Assembly (NCBI RefSeq): GCF_004117835.1
Contig: NZ_SDSC01000001.1
Span: 62,001 to 126,000, forward strand
From: Macrococcus sp. DPC7161
GTDB lineage: Bacteria; Bacillota; Bacilli; Staphylococcales; Staphylococcaceae
Direction of reading: 5' to 3'
Length of the DNA stretch: 64,000 bases
In this document: positions 9,323 through 17,429 of the stretch, in pieces
Numbering within the stretch: position 1 is the stretch's first letter
Layout of the letters: each line of letters starts with the position of its first letter
The notes under the pieces: model-generated
What the model saw: the letters and a program-made list of their open reading frames with translations, nothing else
The model's database searches: none
What the model was told of the DNA's origin: nothing
Made by a program: the position numbers and the translations under genes

Positions 9323-9338
9323 TAATATCTAGATATTA
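9323..9338. promoter_or_regulatory. 16-bp perfect palindrome before the sigma-like gene
   Basis: TAATATCTAGATATTA is a perfect inverted repeat 15 bases upstream of the sigma-factor ATG. It has no T-run, so an operator is more likely than a terminator. Confidence 0.5.
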
Positions 9339-9385
9339 AGGATTTCCGGATGTTTAAAATGTATATAATTTTTATAGATATTACA

Positions 9386-9487
9386 TTTTCAATTTTGATT
9401 AAAAAAACATCTGTTTAAATCAAAAATTGAATTTTTGAATTCAAATATTTAAGTTTTTTATCAAAAATTGAAATTTTGATAAAAAAA
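9386..9487. repeat. Triple TCAAAA/TTGAA inverted-repeat region
   Basis: Three copies of a motif built from TCAAAAATTGAA and its reverse complement occur near 9386-9400, 9418-9440 and 9459-9480; the third is near-palindromic (ATCAAAAATTGAAATTTTGAT is 21 bases; its first 19 are given by ATCAAAAATTGAAATTTTG). It lies between the sigma-like gene and the terminator of the peptidase gene. It may be a multi-site operator or simple A/T-rich drift. Confidence 0.4.
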
Positions 9488-9512
9488 TAAGAATGAGACA
9501 AATGTCTCATCC
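9481..9512 (-). terminator. Terminator of the M20 peptidase transcript
   Basis: Stem ATGAGACA / TGTCTCAT; on the minus strand it is followed by a T-rich run. It lies about 160 bases beyond the peptidase stop. Confidence 0.75.
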
Positions 9513-9529
9513 TCATTTCCAATTAATCA

Positions 9530-9672
9530 ACACTTTTGTTCCAGTCTCAATTTAATCAACGGAACAAAAGCAGCAACTTCGGTAAAGAACCTCACAATCA
9601 CTCAAAATTAAAAAACAATTTTGGCTCATGTGAGGTTTTTACTTGTTGTTATTCGCTTTTGTCCCAGTCTCA
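9530..9672. repeat. Intergenic repeat: two GGRACAAAAG copies around a long hairpin
   Basis: Read on the minus strand, GAGACTGGGACAAAAG (at the peptidase stop) and GAGACTGGAACAAAAG (about 120 bases on) flank a hairpin with AACCTCACA / TGTGAGGTT outer arms and CAAAATT / AATTTTG inner arms. The peptidase stop codon lies in the first copy. I see nothing protein-coding in 9309-9669. Confidence 0.5.
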
Positions 9673-11253
9673 ATGATCAAACAAGAACTTATGAAATACT
9701 TTTTCTAAAATGAATGGAACTTCTTCTGATACGCTGTCAATATGTATTCTTTCTGTATTTTGGTGTGCATCTTTTCCTAGTGCACCGATATTCATTACCG
9801 GCGCATCTAATGCATGCATTGCTTTAAATGGAATGGTATATTTTGAACCAAAACCAGGTGTGTTTTTTTCGTATGATGTTGCATCATTTGGTCCATGTTC
9901 ATATTTCACATAACTTAAATCTGAAATGCCATTAAAATAATTGATTCTTTCAGTTGATCGATTATAATGTTTATCCATTTGTTTAATAACATATTTACTT
10001 ATATGTTTTACGAGTTTATCTTTTGAACTATTTACTGAAGGATAATATGGTGCACTTAAGTAAGTTACGACAACATAACCATCTGGATACACTTCGTTTA
10101 ATAACTGTTCAATAATATGTATTGCATATTCACGGTCGTCTAAATGAAGATTTTGATTAATAATTGATAAATAATCTTCTTCTTTTAATCGTTCTTTTGC
10201 TTGTTCAATTAGCGTTTCAAAAGTAATGACTTCGAAATGAATGGTATGTTCGTAAATAGAAGACAATTGTTTTGTTGCACTTTGAACAGATTTTTTTACA
10301 GTTTCATGAAATAACTTAAATAATGATTCACTACTCTTTGTAAACTTAAAAATATTATAATAGCCTACAGCTAAATGTGGTGTTTGAACATCATAATGTG
10401 TTTTTAAGTCTTTATGGTGTAAGCTCACTGGAAGTGGTGTAACTTCATTTTTATAATAATCTTGAAATATTTTATTATATTCAATATTAAGGTTAATTTG
10501 GCTTAATAAATAAGTAGGGCTGACACCATTTAAAGGCTCTCCAACATGTGTCTCTTTACCTTTAATAAAGACACTTGGCATAATTTTCCCAATACTACCT
10601 GAGTATATATAGTATTGATCATCTTCTGGATGTTGTGAAAAAGTAGGTTCACCGTTTAATGTTAATATAAGTTTTAAATTTTCTTCTTTAATATATTGAT
10701 CTAAATAAACGACAGCATCTCTCATACCACTAGAGTTGACTTCTTCATCTGGTACGGTTAACAAGATAATATTAATTGGCCAAGATTCGTTAATTGCACG
10801 TTCTAATAAACTCATGTGCATCATTAATCCAGATTTCATATCCATTACGCCACGTCCAAAAAGATATTGATTTGATTCAATATCTTTTTGGATATAAGGG
10901 TTAAATGCATCAACATGTTTATTATAAGCTTTATGTAAGGCATCACTATCAAAAGCAATCGATTCAAAATGTCCAAAATCAATGACATCAACAGTGTCAT
11001 AATGACTCATTATAATCACTGTTTTATCTGTGGTATAAGAACGATACATTGCCATTAAAGCGTGTTTATAATCACTTGTTTCAATCATTTTAATATGTGA
11101 TTCATTTTGATTAAAATAGTCTAACTTCATTAATTCTTCTTTTATGAAGTAAGGAAAACTTAGCTCTCCTTGTGATCCTGTTACAGAGTCATGAGCGACG
11201 ATATCTTTTAATAACTGTATTCGTGATTCTTTTGTTTGCCATAGCATAGACAT
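9670..11253 (-). CDS. M20-family metallopeptidase, RocB-like
   Basis: A 527-aa cytoplasmic zinc peptidase/amidohydrolase of the M20/ArgE/DapE group. Metal-site motifs are present: SHYDTVD (His84, Asp86), GRGVMDMKSG (Asp137), and PDEEVNSSG (Glu170 as catalytic base, Glu171 as ligand), with a later GALGKDAHQNTE carrying a C-terminal histidine. Length and pattern resemble RocB of Bacillus (about 560 aa), which is tied to arginine use, but the substrate cannot be told from sequence. The ATG has GAGGTG at five bases. It is separated from the upstream acyltransferase by a hairpin, and its stop lies in an intergenic repeat. Confidence 0.85.
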   Translation of the reverse strand: MSMLWQTKESRIQLLKDIVAHDSVTGSQGELSFPYFIKEELMKLDYFNQNESHIKMIETSDYKHALMAMYRSYTTDKTVIIMSHYDTVDVIDFGHFESIAFDSDALHKAYNKHVDAFNPYIQKDIESNQYLFGRGVMDMKSGLMMHMSLLERAINESWPINIILLTVPDEEVNSSGMRDAVVYLDQYIKEENLKLILTLNGEPTFSQHPEDDQYYIYSGSIGKIMPSVFIKGKETHVGEPLNGVSPTYLLSQINLNIEYNKIFQDYYKNEVTPLPVSLHHKDLKTHYDVQTPHLAVGYYNIFKFTKSSESLFKLFHETVKKSVQSATKQLSSIYEHTIHFEVITFETLIEQAKERLKEEDYLSIINQNLHLDDREYAIHIIEQLLNEVYPDGYVVVTYLSAPYYPSVNSSKDKLVKHISKYVIKQMDKHYNRSTERINYFNGISDLSYVKYEHGPNDATSYEKNTPGFGSKYTIPFKAMHALDAPVMNIGALGKDAHQNTERIHIDSVSEEVPFILEKVFHKFLFDH

Positions 11254-11276
11254 TAAAGCACCTCATTTCCAAATTA

Positions 11277-11303
11277 AATACAATCCATATGAAATGGATT
11301 GTA
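11277..11303 (-). terminator. Probable terminator after the acyltransferase gene
   Basis: Stem TACAATCCAT / ATGGATTGTA with a 5-base loop; the T-run is weak, so it may be leaky. Confidence 0.55.
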
Positions 11304-11319
11304 TTCGTTTACAACATTA

Positions 11320-12345
11320 TTATAACTTACGATTTTCTTGTTGTGTAAAATAATTTAATTTTGGAATTTTTAATTCAATTATTGGTGCAGTTATTTTCTT
11401 AATTGCATCAGTACTGAACACATAAACTAAAATAATCGTTATCAATACAAGTGTTGTACCCATAAACACATGATCATCATGTAAAAAGTCTTTCCATTTT
11501 TGTGAACGAAATAACCCTATAAATAATCCATGCAATAAATAGATAAACATTGTTCTTGAACCAATATAAGTAAGTGGTAGTTTGCGATTTGGTACAAGGT
11601 TTAAAAAAGCGCTTGTACTTATTATTATAATGAGATAAATGATTGCTCTTTTTAATCCGCTGTATACTGTTGCTTCATGATGTTCTAGGTTTTCGTAAGG
11701 TTTAGAACCAAATAGCCATTCAAAATTAATTTCTATATTCAAATATACGACAAAAACAGTAATTAATGTGATGAGGCTAAGTGGCACATATTTTTTATCA
11801 CGAATCAATGCAAAATGTCTTGGTTTTAAATAAAAACCAATTAAAAAGAATGGGAAAAAGACAAAGGTTCTTGATAAACTCAATGTATTATTAATAAATG
11901 AAAAATAACCTACAGCAATACCTAATATAAATGATATTGAAAGTACATAATACATATTCATATTCTTAACAAAAAACAACATGATTTGCCAACTGAATAA
12001 GCTCAATAAAAACCACATTGCCCATTGTGGATCGAAAGGATTTAAATCTACTGTGCTTACATCATCAATAAAATAATAATAAAATGCATAAAAACTTTGG
12101 AAGATTAAATAAGGTAACAATAACTTTTTTGTCACTTTCATGACATAACCTTTTTTATGAATGCCTTTCGCAAAATAGCCTGATATGAGTACGAATGCAG
12201 GCATATGAAAACTGTAAATAAATAAGTACAGAGCTAATATAAATTGATTTTCAAAAATAAATGAACGTAATAAATGGCCAAACACAACTAAAGTAATTAG
12301 TAAAAATCTTGCATTATCAAAATAATGCTCTCTTCTTTTGCTCAT
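11320..12345 (-). CDS. Acyltransferase-3 family membrane protein
   Basis: A 341-aa protein with about ten transmembrane segments, of the family that O-acetylates surface sugars. It opens with YFDNARFLLITLVVFGHLLR, the family's first helix with the key histidine, followed by YSFHMPAFVLISGYF. There is no extracellular SGNH domain, so it is not OatA; it is closer to the fucose-4-O-acetylase/OatB-like single-domain group. Substrate unknown; a wall or surface glycopolymer is a fair guess from the neighbours (atl, lcpB, tar genes). Ribosome site GAGG before the ATG. Confidence 0.8.
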   Translation of the reverse strand: MSKRREHYFDNARFLLITLVVFGHLLRSFIFENQFILALYLFIYSFHMPAFVLISGYFAKGIHKKGYVMKVTKKLLLPYLIFQSFYAFYYYFIDDVSTVDLNPFDPQWAMWFLLSLFSWQIMLFFVKNMNMYYVLSISFILGIAVGYFSFINNTLSLSRTFVFFPFFLIGFYLKPRHFALIRDKKYVPLSLITLITVFVVYLNIEINFEWLFGSKPYENLEHHEATVYSGLKRAIIYLIIIISTSAFLNLVPNRKLPLTYIGSRTMFIYLLHGLFIGLFRSQKWKDFLHDDHVFMGTTLVLITIILVYVFSTDAIKKITAPIIELKIPKLNYFTQQENRKL

Positions 12346-12648
12346 ATTAAAACCTCGATGAATTTATTCATTATTATACTATTCACTATTTTTCACAAAG
12401 ATAAACCATTAAGTTAATTACAAATATTCATTTCAACTACAAAATATAAAGACTACAATAGAATTTATTATTATCGAATAACTTTGATGTAATGTACATG
12501 ATTTGAAATTGTTTTTGAGAAAAAAGTAGACAAGAATATTAAGAAATGATTAAATAGTTTAAGATTTTTTTGAATTCTGTAATAAGTCGTTGCTAAAGTA
12601 AAATGTTTCCTTTATAATTTTCTTAACATCATAAAAGGGAGATCTGGA
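12346..12648. promoter_or_regulatory. Divergent intergenic region
   Basis: About 300 A/T-rich bases between the acyltransferase and MarR starts. It must hold both promoters, but I see no clear -35/-10 pair or palindrome that I would assign, and no coding sequence. Confidence 0.4.
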
Positions 12649-13095
12649 ATGGACGAAAAGCATTTAAAAAGATTTGGTCAAATCATTTATATTATGGATT
12701 CAAAAATCGATGAAATTGCGTCAGCGGAATTAACTGATGTCGCGTTAACAAGGGAACAATTTTATATGTTAGAATTAATTAATGGCGAACAAAATATGAC
12801 GCAAAAAAAATTAATTTATAAGTTGAATAAAGAGCAAACAGCGGTATCTCGTTCAATAAAAAAATTAGTCGACCATGGATTTATTACAAAAGAACAAAGT
12901 ATGTATGATTTACGATCTACTGTATTGAAGATCACTTCAAAAGGCGAAGAAGCGTTAATATTAGCTGATGACATTAAATCAAAAGTTGTTACAAATTTTA
13001 TGCGTGAATTGAATGTCACTGAACGTGAACAATTAATGACGATTTTAGATAAAATTTATCAATCATTCACTTTAAGAGATCCTTTTAGATATTAA
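12649..13095 (+). CDS. MarR-family transcriptional regulator
   Basis: A 148-aa DNA-binding protein. The winged helix-turn-helix is plain: MTQKKLIYKLNKEQTAVSRSIKKLVDHGFITKEQ (about 50-83) followed by the wing DLRSTVLKITSKGEEAL. It belongs to the MarR/SarZ/MgrA type of regulator, but I cannot match it to a named member. It stands alone, divergent from the acyltransferase gene across about 300 bases and convergent with atl. The AAAGGGAGA ribosome site supports the ATG. Targets unknown; the acyltransferase and its own promoter are the nearest candidates. Confidence 0.85.
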   Translation: MDEKHLKRFGQIIYIMDSKIDEIASAELTDVALTREQFYMLELINGEQNMTQKKLIYKLNKEQTAVSRSIKKLVDHGFITKEQSMYDLRSTVLKITSKGEEALILADDIKSKVVTNFMRELNVTEREQLMTILDKIYQSFTLRDPFRY

Positions 13096-13111
13096 TTGAC
13101 CAAATAGACCT

Positions 13112-13145
13112 GAACACTATTCTCAATGAATAGTGTTTTTATTTT
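13112..13145 (+). terminator. Terminator after the marR gene
   Basis: Stem AACACTATTC / GAATAGTGTT with T-run. Confidence 0.9.
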
Positions 13146-13187
13146 TTTATAAATTTTTTCGTTATCTATTTACTATTTATAAAAAAT

Positions 13188-13214
13188 AAAAAGCGTGGGT
13201 TTCCACGCTTTTAA
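13188..13214 (-). terminator. Terminator after atl
   Basis: Stem AAAAGCGTGG / CCACGCTTTT on the minus strand, downstream of the atl stop. Confidence 0.88.
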
Positions 13215-13245
13215 AAATTTCATATTTATTTAAGATGTAGGTAAA

Positions 13246-16200
13246 TTAAAGATACTCGCTAACAGTAAAATATAAACCTTCTAAACCTAATGTTTTGTAA
13301 TAGTTTGCAATTAAACGAGCATTTTTGTTTGCCCATTCAACATCTGTCGCATATTGATGTGTTGCTGGATTACTAGGATTCCAACGCATTTGGTACAATG
13401 TCACTTGATTGTTTTTGAAGTAATTGTCATTGACATACTTACCGCCACCAATGATTGCTTTTTCAGGTGTATTCCATCCTTGTGACTTCGCATAACGTGT
13501 TCCACCTAATAAAGCATTATTGTCAGTAGCTTTAGTTCCAAACATGTTGTAGTATTTCGTCTTTGCATTTTCAATGATTTTGCTTTCAGTTGCATTTAAC
13601 CCTAAACCGTTTGCAAGCTTACTTGTACCATGACCCGTTTCTAAAATAGCATGACTAATTAAGTAAATTTCATTAATGTTTAATAATTTACTTGCAGTTG
13701 CAAATGCATCGCCTTTATTCTCTAAGATACCTTTACCAACAAGTAATTTATTTAATACATTGCCTGAGATGCCTTGAGATTTATTTAAATTTAAAAATTG
13801 ATATTTTTGTACAGCATCATTTAACAATTTAGAAGGGTTGATATTTTTACTTACTTCATCACGTGTTGCAATTCGTGTGACTGATTTACCGTTTGAATTG
13901 ATATAAGTATATTTTGGTCCTGAGTTCGTTGTTTTATTGATTAATTGCATTTGTTTATTAATAGCTTGTGTTAAAGATATAGGTGCTTTTTGTTTAGAAA
14001 TAATAGGTTGTTGTTTAACAAATTTTTTAACGCTTTTACTTGATACATAACCTACTGATTTATCATCAAATAATACTTTATACCAAGTTGAAGTGCCTAC
14101 TTTATCTGTACGAATTACATTAACAATTTTTGTAGGGAGTGAGCTTAATTTTTTTATTCGTTGTGTTTTTGATCCACCTGGAATACTGTATACATAATCA
14201 CGAGGGTTCGTTACAATATATGGTGCTTTTTCCCAACTCACTGTTTGGTGTGTTTTTTGATTAATACTATTATCGTTGATCCAACCAACCACTTTATTTT
14301 TAATATCCTGTAATTTGAAGTATTTGGTAGAAGATTTAGTTGCTTCTTCTGTAATGTAGAATTGTGTATCTACTGGTTTTGTTTTTGCTTTAGTACCATT
14401 TTGTAAATCTGTATAAATTAAAACACCAGTTTTAGCTGTTCGTCCGATTAATTTTACTGGTTTAACATTCGTTACCAATGTAGTTAAATATTTACCTTGA
14501 ATCCATCCAGATAAATTATTTACAGTACCAAAATAATATGTCGTATCATTTACTTTAAGTTTTTTAGTTGCTTTAAAGTTTTGATTTAAATTGGCTTTTA
14601 AATCACTCACTTTTTGATAACTCGTTCCCCATGGCGTGTTAAATAACCCATTTACAGTTGATTTAATTTTATATTGAGTATTTAACTTTGTTTCTTGAGA
14701 GCGCGTTGCTAATGTTAAATCTTTTGCTTTTACCCAGCCGCGTGCAATACCAGTATTATCTATAAGCGAATAATAAGTTTCGTTGTTTAAAGTCGCTTGT
14801 TTATTAACGTAATATGTATTGTTTGCTTTTGTTCCTGCATTTTTACCAGTAACGTCTAAAACCTTTGAATAAACTTGTGCATTATTTGATTTTATTTTAG
14901 CCATTTTTGATGTTGATGATGTTTTTACTGTACCTGTTTTTACGGGTGTTACTGATGGTACTAATGAAGCTAAATAACTTTCTTGAATCCAACCAGATAA
15001 GTTATTTACAGTACCAAAATAATATGTCGTATTATTAACTTTTATTTTTTTAGTTGCTTTAAAGTTTTGATTTAAATTGGCTTTTAAATCACTCACTTTT
15101 TGATAATTTGTCCCCCAAGGTGTATTAAATAAACCATTTACTGTTGATTTAATTTTGTATTGTGTATTTAATATTGTTTCTTGAGAACGCGTAGCTAAAG
15201 TTAAATCTTTTGCTTTTACCCATCCGCGAGCGATGCCAGTATTATCTGTAAGTGAATAATAAGTTTCATTGTTTAAAGTGGCTTGTTTATTAACGTAATA
15301 TGTATTGTTTGCTTTAGTTCCAGCATTATTACCAGTTACATCTAATACTTTTGAATAGACTTGAGCAGTACTAGAATTGATTTTAGCCATTTTAGATGTA
15401 GATGATGTACTTACAGTTCCAGTTTTAACCGGAGTGTTCCCAGGTACTGGTATAGGTGTTGGCGTTGGAGCAGGTGAAACGTTACCATTAAGTTTTGCAT
15501 TGTATTTTTCTGTTACTAACTGTGTCAATTCATCCATTGAGTAACCATTCATTTGGAACCAACCATATGGATCAGAGTGGTCAGTACCACCTAAGAAGTT
15601 AGAAACTGCTTTATGAGACCATAACGTACCATTGCCATCATATTCCGCACTATCAACAGGTAAATTATAATACAACAAATTCGTTGCGATATAATCAGCA
15701 TAGTTATTAATCGCACGAGCAAATCGATCTTTACCTTGAACACGTACTAATTCGACATGAATAAAGCGTTCATTAGCAACTGGTCCAGCTCCCCATGCTA
15801 AATAATCAGTAGGTGCAGTTTCAATGATGTTATTATCATCAACAAATGCATGTACAAAGGCATTTTGATAATTGTTTTTCATATATTGTACTTCACCCCA
15901 GATGGTAGAAGTATTATTTGCTGTTTCGTGAGCTATGATTCCTTCAGGTTTTCCAACACCATTACGGTATCCATATTTAGGAATATGACTAGAAAAATCT
16001 TCTACGATTGGTGCTGCTTTAAAGTTATTGTATTTAATATAATCATTTACTGACATATTTGTAGTTGATTTTTGAACAGTTTGAACAGGTTGTGTCGCTT
16101 GTAATGTTCTAATTTTCTTTGTATTGACAGAAAGTGGTTGTACATCATTACTTACAGTGTTTGATTGCGCGATTGATTGACTTTCTACAGTTGAAGCAGT

Positions 16201-16578
16201 TGAAAGTGAATTCGTTTTTGTAGCAGATTGACTTGATTCAGAAGATGTCATTTGGTTGATAGTCATGCTATTAGAGTTTGTAATAGAAATGCTATTACTT
16301 GTTTGCTCACTTGTCGCAGTTGAAGTCGCCGTATATGTTGCAGTTGATTTTTGCAAATCAGTTGCTTTATTCGTTTGCGTAACAGGAATAGTCGTAGTTG
16401 ATTTTGTTTGGTTGGCTTGTGAATATTGCGCGTTTGCAGTTTTAGAATTTGTTGCATCATTTGTGGTAGGTGATTGTTTAACAGTTGTGTCATTTTCAGC
16501 AGCGTGTGCAACAGCTGAAGAACCTGCTAACATCATCAAAATCACTGCAGGTGTTTTATAGTAAAATTTATTTTCCAT
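13246..16578 (-). CDS. atl: Bifunctional autolysin (amidase / glucosaminidase)
   Basis: Major secreted murein hydrolase of staphylococci, processed into an N-acetylmuramoyl-L-alanine amidase and an endo-beta-N-acetylglucosaminidase. The 1110-aa protein has a signal peptide (cut near AHA-AEN, residue 26-27), a Ser/Thr/Gln-rich propeptide (about 28-170), an amidase domain (about 180-375) with zinc-site His217 (IIAHET), repeat modules with repeated KVNNTTYYFGTVNNLSGW and YSKVLDVTG units (about 400-860), and a glucosaminidase domain (about 880-1110) with proposed catalytic Glu980 (AILETGHG). S. aureus Atl is 1256 aa; most of the difference seems to be in the propeptide and repeat regions. The chosen ATG has GAGGTATAAAC; an in-frame start 18 codons earlier has no signal sequence. 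It is monocistronic. Confidence 0.97.
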   Translation of the reverse strand: MENKFYYKTPAVILMMLAGSSAVAHAAENDTTVKQSPTTNDATNSKTANAQYSQANQTKSTTTIPVTQTNKATDLQKSTATYTATSTATSEQTSNSISITNSNSMTINQMTSSESSQSATKTNSLSTASTVESQSIAQSNTVSNDVQPLSVNTKKIRTLQATQPVQTVQKSTTNMSVNDYIKYNNFKAAPIVEDFSSHIPKYGYRNGVGKPEGIIAHETANNTSTIWGEVQYMKNNYQNAFVHAFVDDNNIIETAPTDYLAWGAGPVANERFIHVELVRVQGKDRFARAINNYADYIATNLLYYNLPVDSAEYDGNGTLWSHKAVSNFLGGTDHSDPYGWFQMNGYSMDELTQLVTEKYNAKLNGNVSPAPTPTPIPVPGNTPVKTGTVSTSSTSKMAKINSSTAQVYSKVLDVTGNNAGTKANNTYYVNKQATLNNETYYSLTDNTGIARGWVKAKDLTLATRSQETILNTQYKIKSTVNGLFNTPWGTNYQKVSDLKANLNQNFKATKKIKVNNTTYYFGTVNNLSGWIQESYLASLVPSVTPVKTGTVKTSSTSKMAKIKSNNAQVYSKVLDVTGKNAGTKANNTYYVNKQATLNNETYYSLIDNTGIARGWVKAKDLTLATRSQETKLNTQYKIKSTVNGLFNTPWGTSYQKVSDLKANLNQNFKATKKLKVNDTTYYFGTVNNLSGWIQGKYLTTLVTNVKPVKLIGRTAKTGVLIYTDLQNGTKAKTKPVDTQFYITEEATKSSTKYFKLQDIKNKVVGWINDNSINQKTHQTVSWEKAPYIVTNPRDYVYSIPGGSKTQRIKKLSSLPTKIVNVIRTDKVGTSTWYKVLFDDKSVGYVSSKSVKKFVKQQPIISKQKAPISLTQAINKQMQLINKTTNSGPKYTYINSNGKSVTRIATRDEVSKNINPSKLLNDAVQKYQFLNLNKSQGISGNVLNKLLVGKGILENKGDAFATASKLLNINEIYLISHAILETGHGTSKLANGLGLNATESKIIENAKTKYYNMFGTKATDNNALLGGTRYAKSQGWNTPEKAIIGGGKYVNDNYFKNNQVTLYQMRWNPSNPATHQYATDVEWANKNARLIANYYKTLGLEGLYFTVSEYL

Positions 16579-16673
16579 GTTTATACCTCGCTTAAATATA
16601 GATTCACTTTCACTTTGCATGAATAAATCCATTATAATTTAAAATGCCTATTAAGGGATATCAATATCAAAAA

Positions 16674-16690
16674 TGTAATATTACTTTAAT
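16674..16690. promoter_or_regulatory. Possible WalR-type site upstream of atl
   Basis: TGTAAT, 5 bases, TTTAAT: 11 of 12 positions agree with the known WalR direct repeat TGTWAH-N5-TGTWAH. It lies about 100 bases before the atl start. WalKR control of autolysin genes is established in S. aureus; use of this site is inference. The rest of 16579-16854 shows no other feature I can support. Confidence 0.3.
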
Positions 16691-16832
16691 AATTGTCATA
16701 CATTACTTATAAATTTTAAAATGAATTAAAACTTAAACAATAAAATAAAGTTTTAAAAATTAATTTCAATAAAATTGCATACATCATATCAAATTATATA
16801 TCGAATAAATATATTACAATGTACAAATAAAA

Positions 16833-16854
16833 AACTCGAGCATTGCTCGAGCTT
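16833..16854 (-). terminator. Terminator after the DUF2538 gene
   Basis: Stem CTCGAGCA / TGCTCGAG followed by a T-run on the minus strand, three bases past the stop. Confidence 0.88.
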
Positions 16855-17322
16855 TTAAAGTGCGTCTTTTCGTATAATGGCTGTATATTGCCAAAATAAT
16901 CTTAATTGATTGATATTCCAATGGGTCATTCCCATAGTATAACCACTTGGTTTGAATATATGAACATCTGAAACTTCTAAGACAGCTGCAACCAAATATT
17001 GATAATACACATCTAAATTTGTGAATGTTGCACTGAGCTGACCATTTTCGAATACAAAATCAAGTGGTACTTCATATTCAAAAATAGATACATTACTAAA
17101 AATTTCTGGAATGGATAATATATAACATGCGCCATCCATAATAGGATTGTCAACTGCATCACTATAATAAATTAATAATGATTCGTAGTTTTGTCGATGT
17201 TCAAAATTGATAAAGTAATAAGTATCCCTTACGTATGCCTCATCATTAGGTGCTGTGATTTGATGTTCTAATACATCAAACATTTTATTGATTTGTGCAT
17301 ATTTCTCATATGTTTTTCTCAT
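16855..17322 (-). CDS. DUF2538 family protein
   Basis: A 155-aa soluble protein with no signal peptide or membrane segment. It matches what I recall of DUF2538, a family largely confined to staphylococci and encoded next to atl. It is aromatic-rich (many Tyr, Phe, Trp), as seen in ENYESLLIYYSD-like stretches and the C-terminal WNINQLRLFWQYT. It follows lcpB on the same strand with a gap of about 107 bases and no clear terminator between, so the two may be co-transcribed. Its function is not known to me. Confidence 0.75.
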   Translation of the reverse strand: MRKTYEKYAQINKMFDVLEHQITAPNDEAYVRDTYYFINFEHRQNYESLLIYYSDAVDNPIMDGACYILSIPEIFSNVSIFEYEVPLDFVFENGQLSATFTNLDVYYQYLVAAVLEVSDVHIFKPSGYTMGMTHWNINQLRLFWQYTAIIRKDAL

Positions 17323-17429
17323 AAAATCACCTCAGTATTTGAATAATAAATTTTGCAAATGCAATATAGACAACGCGCTTTTTTTAATTTTATTCTTTAA
17401 TATATATACTAATCGTTTATTTGAGATGA

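Noticed and set aside
16256-16561. Plus-strand open frame of 101 codons over the atl signal and propeptide region.
   Set aside because: Valine-rich shadow of the Thr/Gln-rich propeptide on the other strand; no ribosome site.
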